From NCBI GenBank assembly GCA_014871385.1, contig CM026424.1, forward strand, positions 17,073,042 to 17,137,041: 64,000 nt of DNA, written 5' to 3'. The notes under the pieces are model-generated. The model ran no database searches, was not told where the DNA came from, and was given only the letters and a program-made list of their open reading frames with translations. Numbering within the stretch: the stretch's first letter is position 1; every line of letters begins with the position of its first letter. Made by a program: the position numbers and the translations under genes. This document shows, piece by piece, positions 24,521 to 37,907 of the stretch. The DNA is from Ceratodon purpureus (Eukaryota > Streptophyta > Bryopsida > Pseudoditrichales > Ditrichaceae).

Positions 24521-26615
24521 CCAGTCTGAAGATGAGTATCGTACTCTGTCAATGTTATTTAAAAACATTTATCTTCATGTTGGTGCGAGATCTCGAGCTG
24601 TAAGGAGAGTGGATTTGGCTGCAGAAAAACTTCGACCAGAAGACTTTTGGCAACAATTTCACAAGACATTCTACAGCTGGTGGACATCAAATTCTTTGAG
24701 CTGCCATACTCATGGATTGACTGAAGATTTCCTGATCTGCTAATTTCGAAGAGATCACCTCTCTTCTGCAGTGCGTATGTTCGATGTTGTAACAACTGAC
24801 AAATATGCAAGGATAGTACCGTTCTCGTGACCGAGCTGTAAGGATTTTCCAGTCACTTCCTTGAACCCCGGTTACGGCCCTTTGCTCAGACCAACGAATT
24901 CTGTACGTCTTGTATAGTAACTATTGCAGAATCGTCTTCTTTGTTTTGTGGAATGCCATGTAGGATCCAGCCCTCATATCCAGTGCCTGGTTGTACAAAA
25001 GGTAGACCATAAGTATGTTATCAGCCTGGCTGTATAAAAGGTAGAATCTCTAGGTAGAGCCTAGGTATATTTGATCATGTAAAAATTTATATTTTAATGG
25101 TCAATACCTTCTCTACATCAAGAGGACACTTCTCCTTGCCCGGTCTCCTGCACGACACTCCTGGAGCAGCCCTCTCACTGTCAAAGCAGCGCAGATCGGG
25201 GTCATTGTTGCGAGACAAGATAGACTTGCAATTGTCATGTAGTATGTGATTACTGGCATGCTTCAAATTCAAACAACTACAAGTTGGTTTTGAATCCTAC
25301 TTGCTTTGAAGTTCAAATGTGGATTTTTGGTACACTTATTGAACGCAATATATTTTATTTGGGTTGAACTACCATTGCAATTAGAGGGAAACATCCGATA
25401 CTACAAGAACAATGATGTGTGAAGATCATTACAAAAACATAGAAATCCCCTAGGGGAGTAGCTCACAATAAATTATATCAATAAGTACTCGATATGAGAT
25501 CACGATGAAGTCAGTACAGAGTGTGTTATTTTCAAAAGCTCAATTTTTTTTCAAGCATCATGGTGTAGTTTTTGAACATTTCAGTCATATTCTAGGTCGT
25601 CAAAGGTCATTTAAATTACTTGTGTAGAGGAAAAACATCTTCAATTTAAATTTGATTTGACCGCACTTTCTAAACTTCAAAAATTAAAATTTTCAAAATC
25701 TTACTTTTTACACTAGAAAATGTTACCTTCCATTAAAAATGTCCTTACAGTACTACTACAGATTCTAAACGAATTAATTAGTATATGGTTTGATCATTTT
25801 GGAATAACCTTCAAGCACAGAAAAGGCAATACATGTAACATCATCAAAAGTTATTTTTAGATAGTTTTCATTGATTTTGGGGTGTTTTTTTCCAAATTTT
25901 AATTTCATCTTGTCTGTATTTTAACCCTTGAAACAATGCCTTCAAAGTGTCTTATTACCAAAAAAATTGGTTTTAGAGAAATAAGTTCTAAATCTATGTT
26001 GTTGAAAGAATTAAATTTAATCACATCTTTCCATCATTTTTGTGCGGTTTTTTTGCCAAGGGGCTGAAATTGACATTTACATGAGCACTTTTTATTTAGT
26101 TTCTTGTACTCCCCTAATGTTTCTTTTTGCTATGCAAACTTTGATTGGGGTACTTTTTGAAATCATATGTAGCCTATTAGAAAGATAGTGCACTTGTCAA
26201 ATTTCCAACAAGAAAGATGATTGTGAACACAAATAAAGAAGTATTTGTGTATTATCATAGCACATTTGGTAAGTCCAGATATTTCACATATTTGAAGATT
26301 TTTTGTCAACAAAAACTCCAAATACTCTTCTCCATCCTTATTTTCATACTACGTGTTCTTTTAAGAGCAACTCTTAATCCAAGTGATTTTGTAATGATGT
26401 TTTATAGTAACAATTACATACATTATAATCTTGAAGTCTCAGACAATAGATGAAATTGAGATTTTCTAGCAAATTTTTATGGTGGCATAGCTTCATTTTA
26501 GAACAAATAAATACTAAAGGAAGCCAACTTATTTCTAGCATGGAGAGACTTTGCAAATAATCCCAAAGAAACCTCCCTGATTGTGGCCAAGTTGAGAGGC
26601 CAACTGTCATAAATC
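24521..26615. other. 3' flank of bHLH and AT-rich intergenic DNA
   Basis: Probable 3' UTR follows the stop. Near 24985-25050 a block GCCTGGTTGTACAAAAGGTA is repeated with small changes about 40 bp on (GCCTGGCTGTATAAAAGGTA). Beyond 25.3 kb the DNA is AT-rich without supported genes. Confidence 0.45.
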
Positions 26616-26619
26616 ATAA

Positions 26620-27300
26620 TTTGAACTAAGTCAAGAGTCCCAAACTTTTAGGCAAGAAAAATATATTAAAATAATCTACTTCAAGTTCAATCCTTTGGCC
26701 GGTCATAGTGTGAAGCTCCAAAGTCCAAGTCCAAAGGCCAAGACTTATGATTCAAATATTTGAAAATTTATATACATTTTTTAAAAAATTGGAATTTTTT
26801 TAGAAAAATATAAAGAAGGTGTTAAAACTAATGAAGAACATGTGGAATTTTTTTTAGCTATAGATTCATTTTTATGACAAACTTATGACTAATTGAAATG
26901 CAATTTATATTGGACCAACATAGGTATAGTGCCAATGATTGTCAAAAGGTTAATTAATAAAACATAACAAGGCTTGTAAAGCATGACTAACCCTTAATAG
27001 CCTATGAGCCTTGTCTTCTTGTGCATACTTTATTAAAAAAATTGCCAAAAGTTTGGATCAAGCATTTTGCATAACTCAAGTTTTGTTCAAGAGGTCGTTG
27101 CGTTAGCCGGAGAACTTTCAAAAAGTGTTACCATATAGGCTCTTTTGGCGGCGACAACCTGTTGACCTTCGCTCAATGTAGTCTGAAGGCATATTTGACA
27201 AACTTTGGGCATTCTAGCTTGAATCTAATTGGTTCAATGTGGCGGCCTCTCGACTCCTTGTATGAAGCACCCCTCGGACTTTGCTCCTATACCTAGAGGG
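26620..27300. mobile_element. Degenerate copy of the GGGCCGG TIR element
   Basis: Shares long stretches with 46098-46813: AAATATATTAAAATAATC, CTTTGGCCGGTCATAGT, GGCCAAGAC, and ATGAGCCTTGTCTTCTTGTG. The terminal repeats themselves are eroded, so ends are approximate. Confidence 0.6.
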
Positions 27301-27784
27301 TAGAAAAAGGGCTAAGCATTTTTATATAAAAGTAGTTATTATCAAATTGTAAAATTGATAGCTTAATAATTGAAAAAAGTTAACAAGTGCGTAGGCTGGT
27401 TTTATTGAAATTGATTTATTCAATGTGTAGAGTGACATATTCTAATGTGATTATAAAATTCTGGTTGCACTTAAATATGATAGGCACTTCCAAGACACTA
27501 CATTTTCCACATCTATTCAAAAGAGCCCATTAGGGTTCAAACCCAGACCAATTATATGAAATAACTGCCCTCTCCAACCAACAATGATCTCATGACTTGG
27601 ACTTTGATGATCAATTTTTGATAAAAATTACTCTTATAACACCAAGCCCTAATTGTGTTGGTGCTTTTGATTTGGTTATTGGATACTTGTGATTATAGTG
27701 TCTACTCTTGAAATGGAGTAGTTCTTAACTTCTATTCCTTTGTCTTGTAGGCATTGGATTAGAGATCAAACAAACAAACACTTA
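27301..27784. other. Gene-free DNA between two elements
   Basis: AT-rich, nothing recognised. Confidence 0.4.
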
Positions 27785-28665
27785 ATGTCTAAAGCTCTTT
27801 GGTGTTTTTGAAGCCAAAACTGCAAAAAACAGACCTAACAACCTACTAATTTATAAAATGGTATATGGAATTCTAGGAATAAAATGGTATATGGAATTCT
27901 AGAAAACTTGTACCTACCTTATTAAAAAAGGTATATACCAAATTTGAGCTCAGTCCACTGTACAGATTGGGGGATTATAAGTTTTGAAGTTATTCAAAAG
28001 TGCTTTTTGGCACTACTCCAGCATTATACCTAAGTTTTGATGCCAAAAACATATCCTTTGCAAATACATTTGAGCTATAGAGGGTTGTCAGTTCCTGAAG
28101 ATGTGCAAGTTAGAAATTCCCTCACAAATTTTGAATTTATACAATCTTGTGTTATAAATAGATGTACTAAGTAAAAACATTAAGACATTAACCATGAAGT
28201 CCTAATTCAAGAAAATGATTGACATAAAAAATTATAATTCTAAAAATTATATATTGATGTAGATACGACAGATAGTCAAGTAACTCAAGTTGTAGTTGTC
28301 CAGACTAAATCAACGGATTTGAAAGGATTTGAACGTTAAACCGGCTTGTAGCTAATTAGGGACTCCGTTAACCAACCAAGTCTACAACTTGGCGATTATT
28401 TTTAGTCTCACAATGATTTATACCATTGTTGATTAAACGCTTGGCATTTAACTGATGAAATAGTGCTCCTATGTCTATTCTTTCTTTTTTAGGTTAAATT
28501 TTTAAAAATAAAAAATACTTTTATCTATTAGTGTTTGTTTTTATTATAAAGATAGTCATTATGATTTTATTGGAATTTTTCTAGTTTAAAGATTACTTTA
28601 GCTATCTCTCATTGACAAAAATGTATGATTTTGATATAGAGTTATTATTTCTGTGATTCAACACC

Positions 28666-29829
28666 ATGGGTATCCAATTGACATATTCTCAGAAGAATAA
28701 GATCATCCTTCACTATCAAGCTTCACCGGGCATAACAAATTGTGCCCTCATCGAGTGGATGAATGAGAGATTTTCCACATCTGTAATTGAAATGACAGTA
28801 GAAAGAAATCAATCATTGTTGGCAGGAAAGGGTAAGGAGAGGCCGGAAGCAAATTGTCTCACATGTTGTTAAAGAGGCAACATATGCTTGGTTTCTTTTT
28901 ACGCAGAAGAAATCAGCTACAATCTTAGATGAAATCCTTTGCATAATTGCCAATAGTTTCTACTCAAATCTACCAAGAAATCCAAATGTGAAAGAACTAT
29001 AGTTTCCAAGAGGTTGGCTAGGTGGATTCAAAAAGCGCCAAAGAATTCGTGGTTTTACAAGACATGGTGAGGCTGCCTTAGCTAATGTATCTATTGACAT
29101 ATAAATTCTCATTGGAAAAATCAAAGAGAAAGTTGCAACCTTTGATCCCGCGGATGTCTTCAACATGGATGAAACCAGATTGTTTTTCAAGTTTGTTTAA
29201 ATTCTATATTGTTGTATTGATTTGTACATTATGGTTTTGACTTTGACATGTATTTGAATTTAATCAGTATGTGTGTTTTCATTGCATTCTAGGTTGGAGC
29301 CCAAACGCACATAAGCCACTAAGTCGTTGATTGGGAAGAAGATGCAAAAAGAAAGGCTCACAATTGCACTAACTTACAATGTTGATAGTAGTGTGAAACT
29401 CCCTCCTTTTGTCATTTACAAATATCAACATCTTAAAGCTTTTACAAAAAGAAACATTGCAAATCCAAATAACTTGGAGTTTGTTTCCATAATAAAAGGC
29501 TTGGATGACCACTGCTTTTTTTGAGAAGTTTCTCTTGGACTTTAAGAGGAAGATGAACCTAGGAGGGAAACGAAGGGTTTTGTTATTGGTTGACAACTTT
29601 GCGGGTCACCACTACAATAACATCAAGTTAAAGTTGCAGATTATTTGCAACCTATGGATGTAGGTGTGATAAAATCTTTCAAGGCTCAACATCGCAAGTT
29701 GTTGATTGAGCACAAGTTGGACAAATTAATGAGCAATGAGGATTCGAAGATTGATGTTTATGAAGCTGTGAAAATGCTAGAATGTGCGTGGAGGTTGAAA
29801 GTCACATCTAATGTGATTTATCATTGTTG
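28666..29829 (+). pseudogene. Tigger-type transposase (HTH plus DDE), disrupted
   Basis: Opening residues LTYSQKNKIILHYQASPG and ALIEWMNERF match the N-terminal HTH of pogo/Tigger transposases. Further on come FDPADVFNMDETRLFFK (first catalytic Asp, 29139-29191), a probable short intron (29192-29292), KKMQKERLTIALT, PPFVIYKYQHLKAF, VLLLVDNFAGHHYNN (second Asp), LQPMDVGVIKSFKA (third Asp) and the tail KIDVYEAVKMLECAWR. Lesions: stops between the HTH and DDE parts, a frameshift near 29520, and a frameshift plus short deletion near 29635 that removes the segment normally before LQPMD. It cannot make a full transposase from this locus. Confidence 0.85.
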
Positions 29830-29890
29830 AAGACATACCGGTATGCTCTTACTACCTAATTTAAATGTAGTTTTTGTTTGAAATCCTCAA

Positions 29891-30238
29891 GTGGAATTGC
29901 AGGAGTTAACTAGTCTTTTGGAAACATTAAGTGTGGCTACTGATAGTTCTAATGATGGAAGTTTAAGAATAGAGGCACAAGAGTATGTACAATATGAATT
30001 AGACTTTGATTTGAACAATCTATTTGAGTTCATTGAAGAGGATGTATGGGATGTTTTAGGCTCTATTTGTGGGTCCACTTCTAATGCCTTAGATGATGAT
30101 TGTCACGGAGAGGAGTGTGAGCTAGAACCTATTCCATCTCATAGTGATTTGTATTATAGTTTTGGTTCTATTAAGAAGTACATGGAATCACATTCATGTG
30201 ATGTGTCCAAGTATGTAGGTTTTGTTGGTGCAGATTGA
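29891..30238 (+). pseudogene. C-terminal acidic part of the Tigger transposase gene
   Basis: An open frame of 115 codons rich in Asp, Glu and Ser (YELDFDLNNLFEFIEEDVWD, SHSDLYYSFGSIKKYMESH) lies 60 bp after the DDE remnant, in the same orientation and inside the same TIRs. Acidic tails follow the DDE domain in many pogo/Tigger proteins, and a 29830-29890 intron would be needed to join it. It ends at a normal stop. Confidence 0.55.
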
Positions 30239-31893
30239 GAAACATTTGTAAGTTGTGCATGCTGATAAATCTCACCAAAGAACCATTGATTCATACTTCA
30301 CCCGTGAAATTTTGTCAACTTGATATTGAATAAATCCTTAATTTGATTTGCAATCTTATGAATGGTATTCTTTTACAAGGATTGTTCACAAACCCCAAAT
30401 AAATGTTAAGATTTATATATTGCTTTAAAAGTAACTTTATAGTTGTTGATTGTTAACACTTTTATAAATATTAACTTTGATCCACCTCCAAGAATCAACA
30501 TTTATAGATGGTTGATTGTAGCTAGTTTTACTTCTTTCTAGTTGATTTCGGGGTTCGTAAATCTAAGGAAGACTCATGTTGATGATAAGATGAAAATTTA
30601 GGGAATTTATTATTGGAAACATGTCCTCATGGGTGTGGGATGAACTTTTGTGGCTAGTTTGAAAGGATATGGGAAGGGAATCTTTCTCTCTCTTTGTGGT
30701 TGTTTTATTTTTGTGCGGTGTGTTAGAATAAAGAGAGCCGAAACTTGGATCGGACTCTATGTATTGTGTAAAAAAAATTGAATACAAAAATTGGTGGAAT
30801 ATACGTGATGATGCTACGCTTCTTTTTTATTAAATTAGTTTCATTTGATTTTAAAACTTGTATGAGTATTTTGTGAACATTTGAGTGAGAAGTTGTCTAT
30901 TGAAATTTAGAGTGACAAAACAAGATTTTGGACTTCTCTCCAAGTCACATTTCTTGTTGGAGCAAAGTGAAATTTAGAAGTAGTGTAAATCTTATTGTTA
31001 AATTTTTAAAGAGCTATTACACTAATTGACAACATCCGGAAGTCTAGAGCTATGAATAGAAATGTGGTATAGTGTTCATTATTCCTCAAAACTTTGATAC
31101 AAAACTTTGATATGAGAATATATCTTATAGATAATAACTTGATTCAAATGAAATGCTGTAGATTGTATTAAACTGTCTTAGCTTTTAGAAATGTTATCAT
31201 TATTCTAAAATGGAGCTTTAGAACGTGTTTGGTGATTGTCTTAATGTTGGTGGTCCAAAGGAGGTCCAAAGTGAAGATTTGAAGATTTGAAGACTTGAAG
31301 ATTCAAGTGAAAGGCAATTTTGGTAATAATAGATCTTCTAGATGGACCCCTACTATGTCATAGATATTGGATGAGATATGTTCAGTCTGGATGAAAAATG
31401 AAAATTGGATGTAAAATTTTGTATAGGTAGAAGAATCTTTTGGACGCAAATTGAGTAATAGATAATAATTGTGATTTGGATGAAAATAATTCAGAAATGA
31501 ATACAACTCCTTTAGATGGAAACTCTTAGTTAGACAAAAAATGTCTCTCAAATGTAATGGATATGGATGAAAAAATATTGAATTCATTATTTTGTAAGTG
31601 CCCACAGTTTGAAATTTAGTCTTCTCACTTTCTACCCTTGTGAATGATAGGCAACTTGGCATGAACATGGAAGATCTTGATTGGTTACTAAGTACCTAAA
31701 TTTAGAGCAGATTCTTCTAAAAACCAGATGTTTTGTATCATAACTACAAATGTTTTGAAAATTGTGCCATGCAAAGCTACCATTAAAAACCATGTGTAGT
31801 ATAAACAATTGAAATTTCTTAAAATATAAGAGCTTAAAATAGCCAGACTAGAAGTGCTACAAGCACAATGTGGTCTCAAAGAGTTTAAGAGAT

Positions 31894-33640
31894 TAATTCA
31901 TGTTGATCGTCTTTGAAGAATTAGGTTTGCCTTCGTCTTCATAGAGACTTCTCATTTCCTTACCATCTAAAGATGATGTAATAAAAGCAATCCAACTATA
32001 ATGTAAACCATATACCACATAATAACTATAGTTGTATATGCACTAATTAGAATATATGTATGTATTTTTAATGTGCACCATAGATTGCAGTAAATTTAAT
32101 TTAAAGAATAATAACTGAACAAAGATATATTTAAACATTTTTTTTATAAAAAAATAAGAAAAAAATGTAGCACTTAGAAATTGTGTACAAGGCTTTGAAT
32201 ACTTACGTATTTCTTTTACAAACCTCCTTCATTATAAAAAAGGTGTAAATATCAGAGCTCTAACTTCTCTCAATCTGAAAAACTAAATAATTCTTCATAT
32301 TCTATAAATCCTTTGACTCTATTGTACAATATTGACTACTTATCATATTAAATTCCAAAATATTGAATAAGATTTTATCTTCATTGGCTTTCATAAAAAA
32401 TAATACATACATTACTTCGATTTTCCACTTAACAAATAAGAAACAATCTATTCTAAATATGAGTGTTGTTGGATTATTTGCCCAATAAAATTATTTCAAT
32501 AATATTACATATCATAGAAAAAAACTAAATAACTGTATCAAACTAATTCAAGAAATCTAGATCATTAGTTATTTTTAAAGCTACATAAAATCAATCTTTG
32601 ATAAAAAATTCTTTCAATAATATTACATATCATAGAAAAAAACTAAATAAGTGTATCAAACTAATTCAAGAAATTTAGATCATTAGTTATTTTTAAAGCT
32701 ACATAAAATCAATCATTGATAAAAAAACATTAAAGATAATAATGTTCAATATTTAATTTGTCATACCTATTTAAGAGCACTACCTTCAATAAATTCTAGA
32801 AGTAAAGGCCCGAGGTTCTCTTTTTATATAAGATTTTTAGACAAACTTGTTTAGCTACTCAAATATAAAAGCTTATTTTCCACCTCTCAAAGTAGAATTG
32901 TGTTTGCAAATGAAAATAAGTCTTCTTTGGAAACAACAAATTGGCTTAGAAATTAAAAAATATGCAAAAAGTAATATATTCTATTTTATTACATTTTATC
33001 TTTATAATTGTCTAATTTTTAAGTTTTTTATTTTTAGAATTGTTTTGGACAAACCTACTATAAGTGCTATAGTAGTCCAGAGCTTCAAAACACATATAAA
33101 GTAAAGTGCTTAAAATCCACCCAAGACTAGTTTTAATCACAAAGCCACTTTTTGCATATCCTTCAACAACACTAAAGTATATATTTTTAGCTTTTTTGTA
33201 GCACACTTTTGGAGGGAATTTAATAATATTCTAAATAATTTATTGTGCCAGAGCCCTCATAATGTGATTTGTTTTAGTTGTAACTAAGTTAAGACACATC
33301 CAAAAATAATAATAGTTGTTGGACTTACTTCCCTCATACTTTGCCAATCGTGGAAAATTAGTTCCTGAATTTCTCCACCTAAACTGCTGCATAGTGAAAT
33401 TTGAGTGGTTACCAATGTCTTTACATCTAAACTTAGCTATATAAAATAAAAATAAAAATAAAAAATAAAAAAATAAAAAAGCCTTACAAGAAAAAAAATT
33501 ATTTAGCCCCTCTGTATTCTGCATAGGCTTCAATCCATAATCCCAGCTGCAACTTTCCACATAATCTCATTGGCACCCTCTTGAAAACACTCTAGTACCA
33601 TTCTAGTCAATATTCATCGTGACCAGAACTAAATCATTCC
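31894..33640. other. AT-rich gene-free DNA
   Basis: Only short Lys/Phe/Ile-rich frames. Includes a 118-bp tandem duplication (listed separately) and an A-rich AAAAT microsatellite at about 33441-33480. Confidence 0.5.
32494..32729. repeat. Direct tandem duplication, 118-bp unit
   Basis: The block from TTTCAATAATATTACATATC (32494) through AATCTTTGATAAAAAATTC is repeated starting at 32612 with only a few substitutions, so the event is recent. Confidence 0.92.
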
Positions 33641-33653
33641 TTGTATTCCGAAG

Positions 33654-33974
33654 TCATAACCAAGTGTATGGGAGAGATGACAAAGTGGGATGCAGTTTCG
33701 GAGTGAACAAGTCCGTGCTATCCCCCACTTCGTACTCGCTGCTGTTGGAATCGGACTCCAGCACCTCGACCTGATTCGCATTAATACTGCTGGGTCGATC
33801 CGGGCCACTCTCCAGCAGGCGCTCAGTGCCGAATGAAGATGACGCGGTCACATACTCACTTGAATTATGAGTTGCAGAAGGCGTGAGATCTGCAGGTTTG
33901 CTTGGTCCACCCATCGAGGAATTCAGCTCGAATTCCAAGTGGCCGGTGCTTGTAATGGCCGGGTTTTCCATCAC
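33654..33974 (-). CDS. Hypothetical Ser-rich protein, 106 aa
   Basis: The frame MENPAITSTGHLEFELNSS ... ends SSLPYTWL. It is rich in Ser, Thr, Asp and Glu, lacks hydrophobic segments and looks disordered. GC is clearly above the AT-rich surroundings and continues high to about 34600, where a leader or further minus-strand exons may lie; a GT-AG intron between 34115 and 34090 is possible. No family recognised. It could be the end of a longer spliced gene. Confidence 0.35.
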   Translation of the reverse strand: MMENPAITSTGHLEFELNSSMGGPSKPADLTPSATHNSSEYVTASSSFGTERLLESGPDRPSSINANQVEVLESDSNSSEYEVGDSTDLFTPKLHPTLSSLPYTWL

Positions 33975-34790
33975 TGTTAGAGTGCCCTGCTACTAGAACC
34001 GTCTAAATTTTCCTGTTCCTGCGCAAAGAGATGAGGTGTTAAGGTAGCAGGGCAGGTTCTAAGAATTGAAATTATCAGAAAGTGATTAACCTAGCAAATC
34101 CAACAAGAATGGAGATACCCGAATACTCTGCACAGACTTAATTGGAGTCTAGCACATGAAAACAACGAAAGGAATAGAATCGACAATGGAAGCGCAGCAG
34201 CGGCAAGCAGATCGGCGATCGCGAGCGTGAAAAGCTCAGACCTGAAGATCTCGCCAACACAGAAACCTATGAGCCCCACGTTCAAAGAGGCAACGAGATC
34301 CAACAAGCGCCATGATAGTACCTCACTCGTGAACGGCGATCGGAGTCGAGAACTTGAGAATGGCGCCTCACCAAGACCTGATCCTTGTAAGGGCAGAATC
34401 CTGTTTGCAAATTCCGTAGAACAGCGGTGAAGTAAGATATTAAGTGAGGCACGGCCCGAGGCAGTGTGGAGTGTGGAGCTCACCGCCCTATTTGGTTGTT
34501 GAGTGTGAGTCATGTCTAGGGCTGCAAGCAACTGTAGACAATGGGAGTACAGTACGTCTGTCTGTAAGTTAACATGCGCTTGGTTTGGCAAGAACTCGGA
34601 ACAAGGTAGGGAACGAGGGAGATAATTGACAACAACTGTATTTTATTTATGAGATAAGCCTGGATTAGAATCAGGCCAGGTAAGGACCGTAAGGTAGTAA
34701 CACTAGAAACTGATGAAAACAAAGCTATTTGACTGATTAAATGCCAGGGATCTTGGGAGTGTTAGAAAATTACACAAAGGTCGGGTAAGA
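33975..34790. other. GC-richer flank of the Ser-rich ORF
   Basis: Open frames exist on both strands (166 codons minus, with hydrophobic stretches; 67 codons plus, rich in Lys, Ser and Arg). Neither shows a family signature. It may be leader or promoter of the minus-strand ORF. Confidence 0.3.
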
Positions 34791-35470
34791 ATGGAGAATA
34801 TTTCCCTAGAAAAATTTAAAAAATTGGAGTTGTATTGAATTTTTTGTGAATTTTCAAAGGTCCAAAAATTAAAGTTCCAATAACTGACAATATGTGCTTG
34901 TGAGAATTGCCACCAACCAGCTCCAGAAGCAATGAGAGTTCAACTATTAGTATGCCAAATTGCCAATGAGGAGCCACTAACATTGACAATGACAAGACTC
35001 AAGTCATTAACACTGACAATAAGGAGCTGTTGACATTGTCAATGAGGAGTCATTAATACTAACAATGTAGTTTTGAGCCCTCGCTTTGTGCCAATGAGGG
35101 CTTTGTACACTATGTCTTGCAATGAATTCCTTTTCTGCTTCAAAAAAAATAAAAAAATTAATACTAACAATGAAGAGCCCGTAACACTAACAATGAGAAG
35201 CTACTGACACTGACATTGAGGAGCCACTAAGAGTGACATTGAGGAGCCACTAATAGTGATATTGAAGAGCCACTAACACTGACATTAAAGAGCCACTAAC
35301 ACTGACATTGAGGAGCCTCTAACACTGACAATGAAGAGCCTTTAACACTGACAATGAGTACTTGGAAATTGGTGCCATTAGTGAGCTCTTAGTGGAGGTC
35401 TAAAACTATGGGCTGTTTGCCCTTCTCAGTTATTGGCACCTCTATTTCATACACTTGTACACTTCATTGG
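34791..35470. repeat. Dispersed repeat with minisatellite of about 23 bp
   Basis: From about 34960 to 35360 the unit GAGGAGCCACTAACACTGAC is repeated about a dozen times with variants (GAAGAGCC, TTGACAATG, interrupted near 35065-35160). The left part (34800-34880) is the reverse complement of blocks at about 1685 and 2080. Confidence 0.85.
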
Positions 35471-36094
35471 TGCCTTGGATGATTCTAATGATCTATTCAA
35501 CTGACACCACTCTAGTCATCACCAATTGTTGGATTTTATGTACTTCTAAGTCCACCTAGAAGAAACATGGAGCTAAGATGCGTTTGATCAAGTGCAAATC
35601 GATACATTGATGTGCAATGCAAAAAAGAGCTAATTAAGTGCAACTTATGCATATGCAGTTTGACAATATTTGGACTCTATTATGTATAGGTAATACTAAT
35701 AATTGATTTAGTCTCTAAAAGTTTTATGACCATTTTTCACCAAAAAAATACTTAAAAATTACCATTTTTAAAGCAAAGCGCGAAATAACCAAAACAAAAA
35801 GCTTTCTTTCCATCTCCAGTCAAAGGATTTTAGATGAGACTATTAGAAGATCATGCATAAAAGATTTCATTAAAATTGACTTCATGAATTAGAAGATTAC
35901 AGAATGTAAAGAAAATAAAATTGATTCATTCTATCCTATCATATAGTATTTGCAGATTTTGACTTCTCTTGGTGTTGAGATTTGGCACTTAATAAGGTTA
36001 GAATTTTATATTAACATTATGTGGATGATGTTAGTTTCTTGAACATAAAGTTTTAGAACGTGCAAAAGATGTAGCTATATGAAAAAAATGTAAA
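35471..36094. other. Gene-free DNA
   Basis: AT-rich; nothing recognised. Confidence 0.45.
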
Positions 36095-36271
36095 GGGTCC
36101 GATCACCAAAACACGAATCACATTCGCCTCGTTGGTGAGTGCTTTGAAAACTATTCATGGCGTTGCCACCTCAGATTTTCTATGGGTATTCACCACAAAG
36201 AGGAATAAAACGACTGATGACCAAAACCACTGATGACACCTTCAGTGGTTTGTATTATGGTAAATGGACCC
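36095..36271. mobile_element. Short MITE, 177 bp, flanked by TAAA
   Basis: Left end GGGTCCGATCACCAAAACAC and right end (complement) GGGTCCATTTACCATAATAC form an imperfect inverted repeat of about 21 bp. Both sides are flanked by TAAA, consistent with a TAA-type duplication as in PIF/Harbinger elements. Confidence 0.65.
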
Positions 36272-36275
36272 TAAA

Positions 36276-37907
36276 TGAAAGTAAATATATCATATTGTTA
36301 ATATCCATTTTTTTTTGTTAATTCATTTTCTTATGAAATATCAATTCATACAATCAAATCAAAGGTTTGTATCTATTTTTGAAGTAAAAAAAAAGAACAA
36401 AAAAAATAAATTCCACTTTGTATATGATATATGTTTTTGCATCATGACCAAAAAAAAGGAACAAAAACATTTTTTTACTATGGACAGTTAATTATTTTTA
36501 ACAATCTCAAAGGCAATGATGTAAATTAATTGTATAAAAATCTCAAAGGTAGTAAAGGAATGTGACAAAAATTTGGAAGTGCCCCTTGTTAAGGAAAAAT
36601 GTTTCAAATGAATAATTTGACTTTTATTTCTAAAAGTGAAGTCAAGAAACAAAATATACGTGCACAAAGTTTTTGTGATTCTTTGCATCCACATTTTTTT
36701 TCAAACAATCACATTCAAAATTGACATCATAGGAACCAACCCAAAATCTCAATTGTTTCTTAAACAAACAATAGTCATCAAGGAATTTAAGTGCATTGCC
36801 AATAATGTTTTATTTTCCATAATTCATTTAATCCATTACATTTTGAAGATAGTCTTAAATATAAATCTTATTAATTTATTTACATTCACTAAAGTGAGTC
36901 ATCTTATATGAAAATTGAGAACAAAGTTGATTAAATCATGTATATGAGTTATATTATTTGAACAAAAAAATATGGTTTGTTGGAAGTGTCACAAAGTTAT
37001 CTATGTATCTAGATTAAGTTGTATAGAAGTGAATCTCATTAGACTTCTTTGAGGATATAAAACTATAAGAATTTCTTTGTCACATTCATTTGGTTACTTG
37101 TTTGGATTAAAAATCGTTCTAGTTTGATACATGTGTGACAATTTTTGAGAGTCTTTGAGGCTTTGAGGTGTTGGTGGTGTTGAGCTAAAGTAGAGTGCAA
37201 TATGGCTAAGTTCGGTAAAACTATTAGTCAAGTCTGCTAATTTATAATTGTAATAAGACTTTTTCATTTCTCTCTTTGATTTGTAATATGTATGGTGTAG
37301 GATATGATTTTTCTTGTATATGCAATAACAAGCTATAAAGACTACTGATACCTCAAGTTTACAAACATAATCTTAATTAAGGTGTTCGTTGTGTTTATGA
37401 GGAAAAATCATGTCTTTTACCTCCAAATTTCTCTTATTTTACTTCACCATCGTTAGGAGAAAAATGGGGTTCCAAAGGGGCCATGTAAGACAACCTATGG
37501 TAAGTTAATTGCTGCCCAAACACTCTTCCTCATAAAAGCCCATTGGTGCATGTCGCTTCCCGCTCACAATGTCAAAAGCTATAGAGTGTTGGCAGTAATG
37601 GCAGTGCTTGCACTATTGGTAACGCTAGCAACGTCAATTGGTTGGACCCCTCGCTGGACCCATGGAACTGCAGTATTGTCTGTCAGATGACACCATTTGT
37701 GCCACCATCAAAAGTGCACAGTTTAGACTTAATTTTTTTAGCATGTGTAGATGTCAAATTTCTCCTAATGCTTTCAAGGAATGAGAAGATTTGTATAAAC
37801 TCAAACTGTTCTGTGATTGATTTTGTATTTTAGTTCTAAAACAAAAAAATCAATTTTTTTGAATTTTCTCTTGAAAAGCACCAATCAACTAAATTAGTAA
37901 TATAATA
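36276..37907. other. AT-rich gene-free DNA
   Basis: Frames are short and low-complexity. No RNA gene or repeat boundary recognised. Confidence 0.45.

Larger units (their letters stand above)
27785..31893 (+). mobile_element. Tigger/pogo (Tc1-mariner superfamily) DNA transposon, 4.1 kb, decayed
   Basis: Left end ATGTCTAAAGCTCTTTGG and right end CTCAAAGAGTTTAAGAGAT are degenerate inverted repeats, both next to TA. The interior holds a CENP-B/psq-type helix-turn-helix and a DDE transposase (28666-29829). Its 5' 300 bp and 3' 550 bp match the deletion derivative at 10077-11255, and its ends resemble those of four shorter elements in the window. It is the only copy here with coding remnants and so the likely parental type, though it is itself broken. 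Confidence 0.88.

Noticed and set aside
34091..34591. Minus-strand ORF of 166 codons with hydrophobic stretches
   Set aside because: The hydrophobic runs could be a chance reading frame, and no family is recognisable; it overlaps a possible leader of the Ser-rich ORF.
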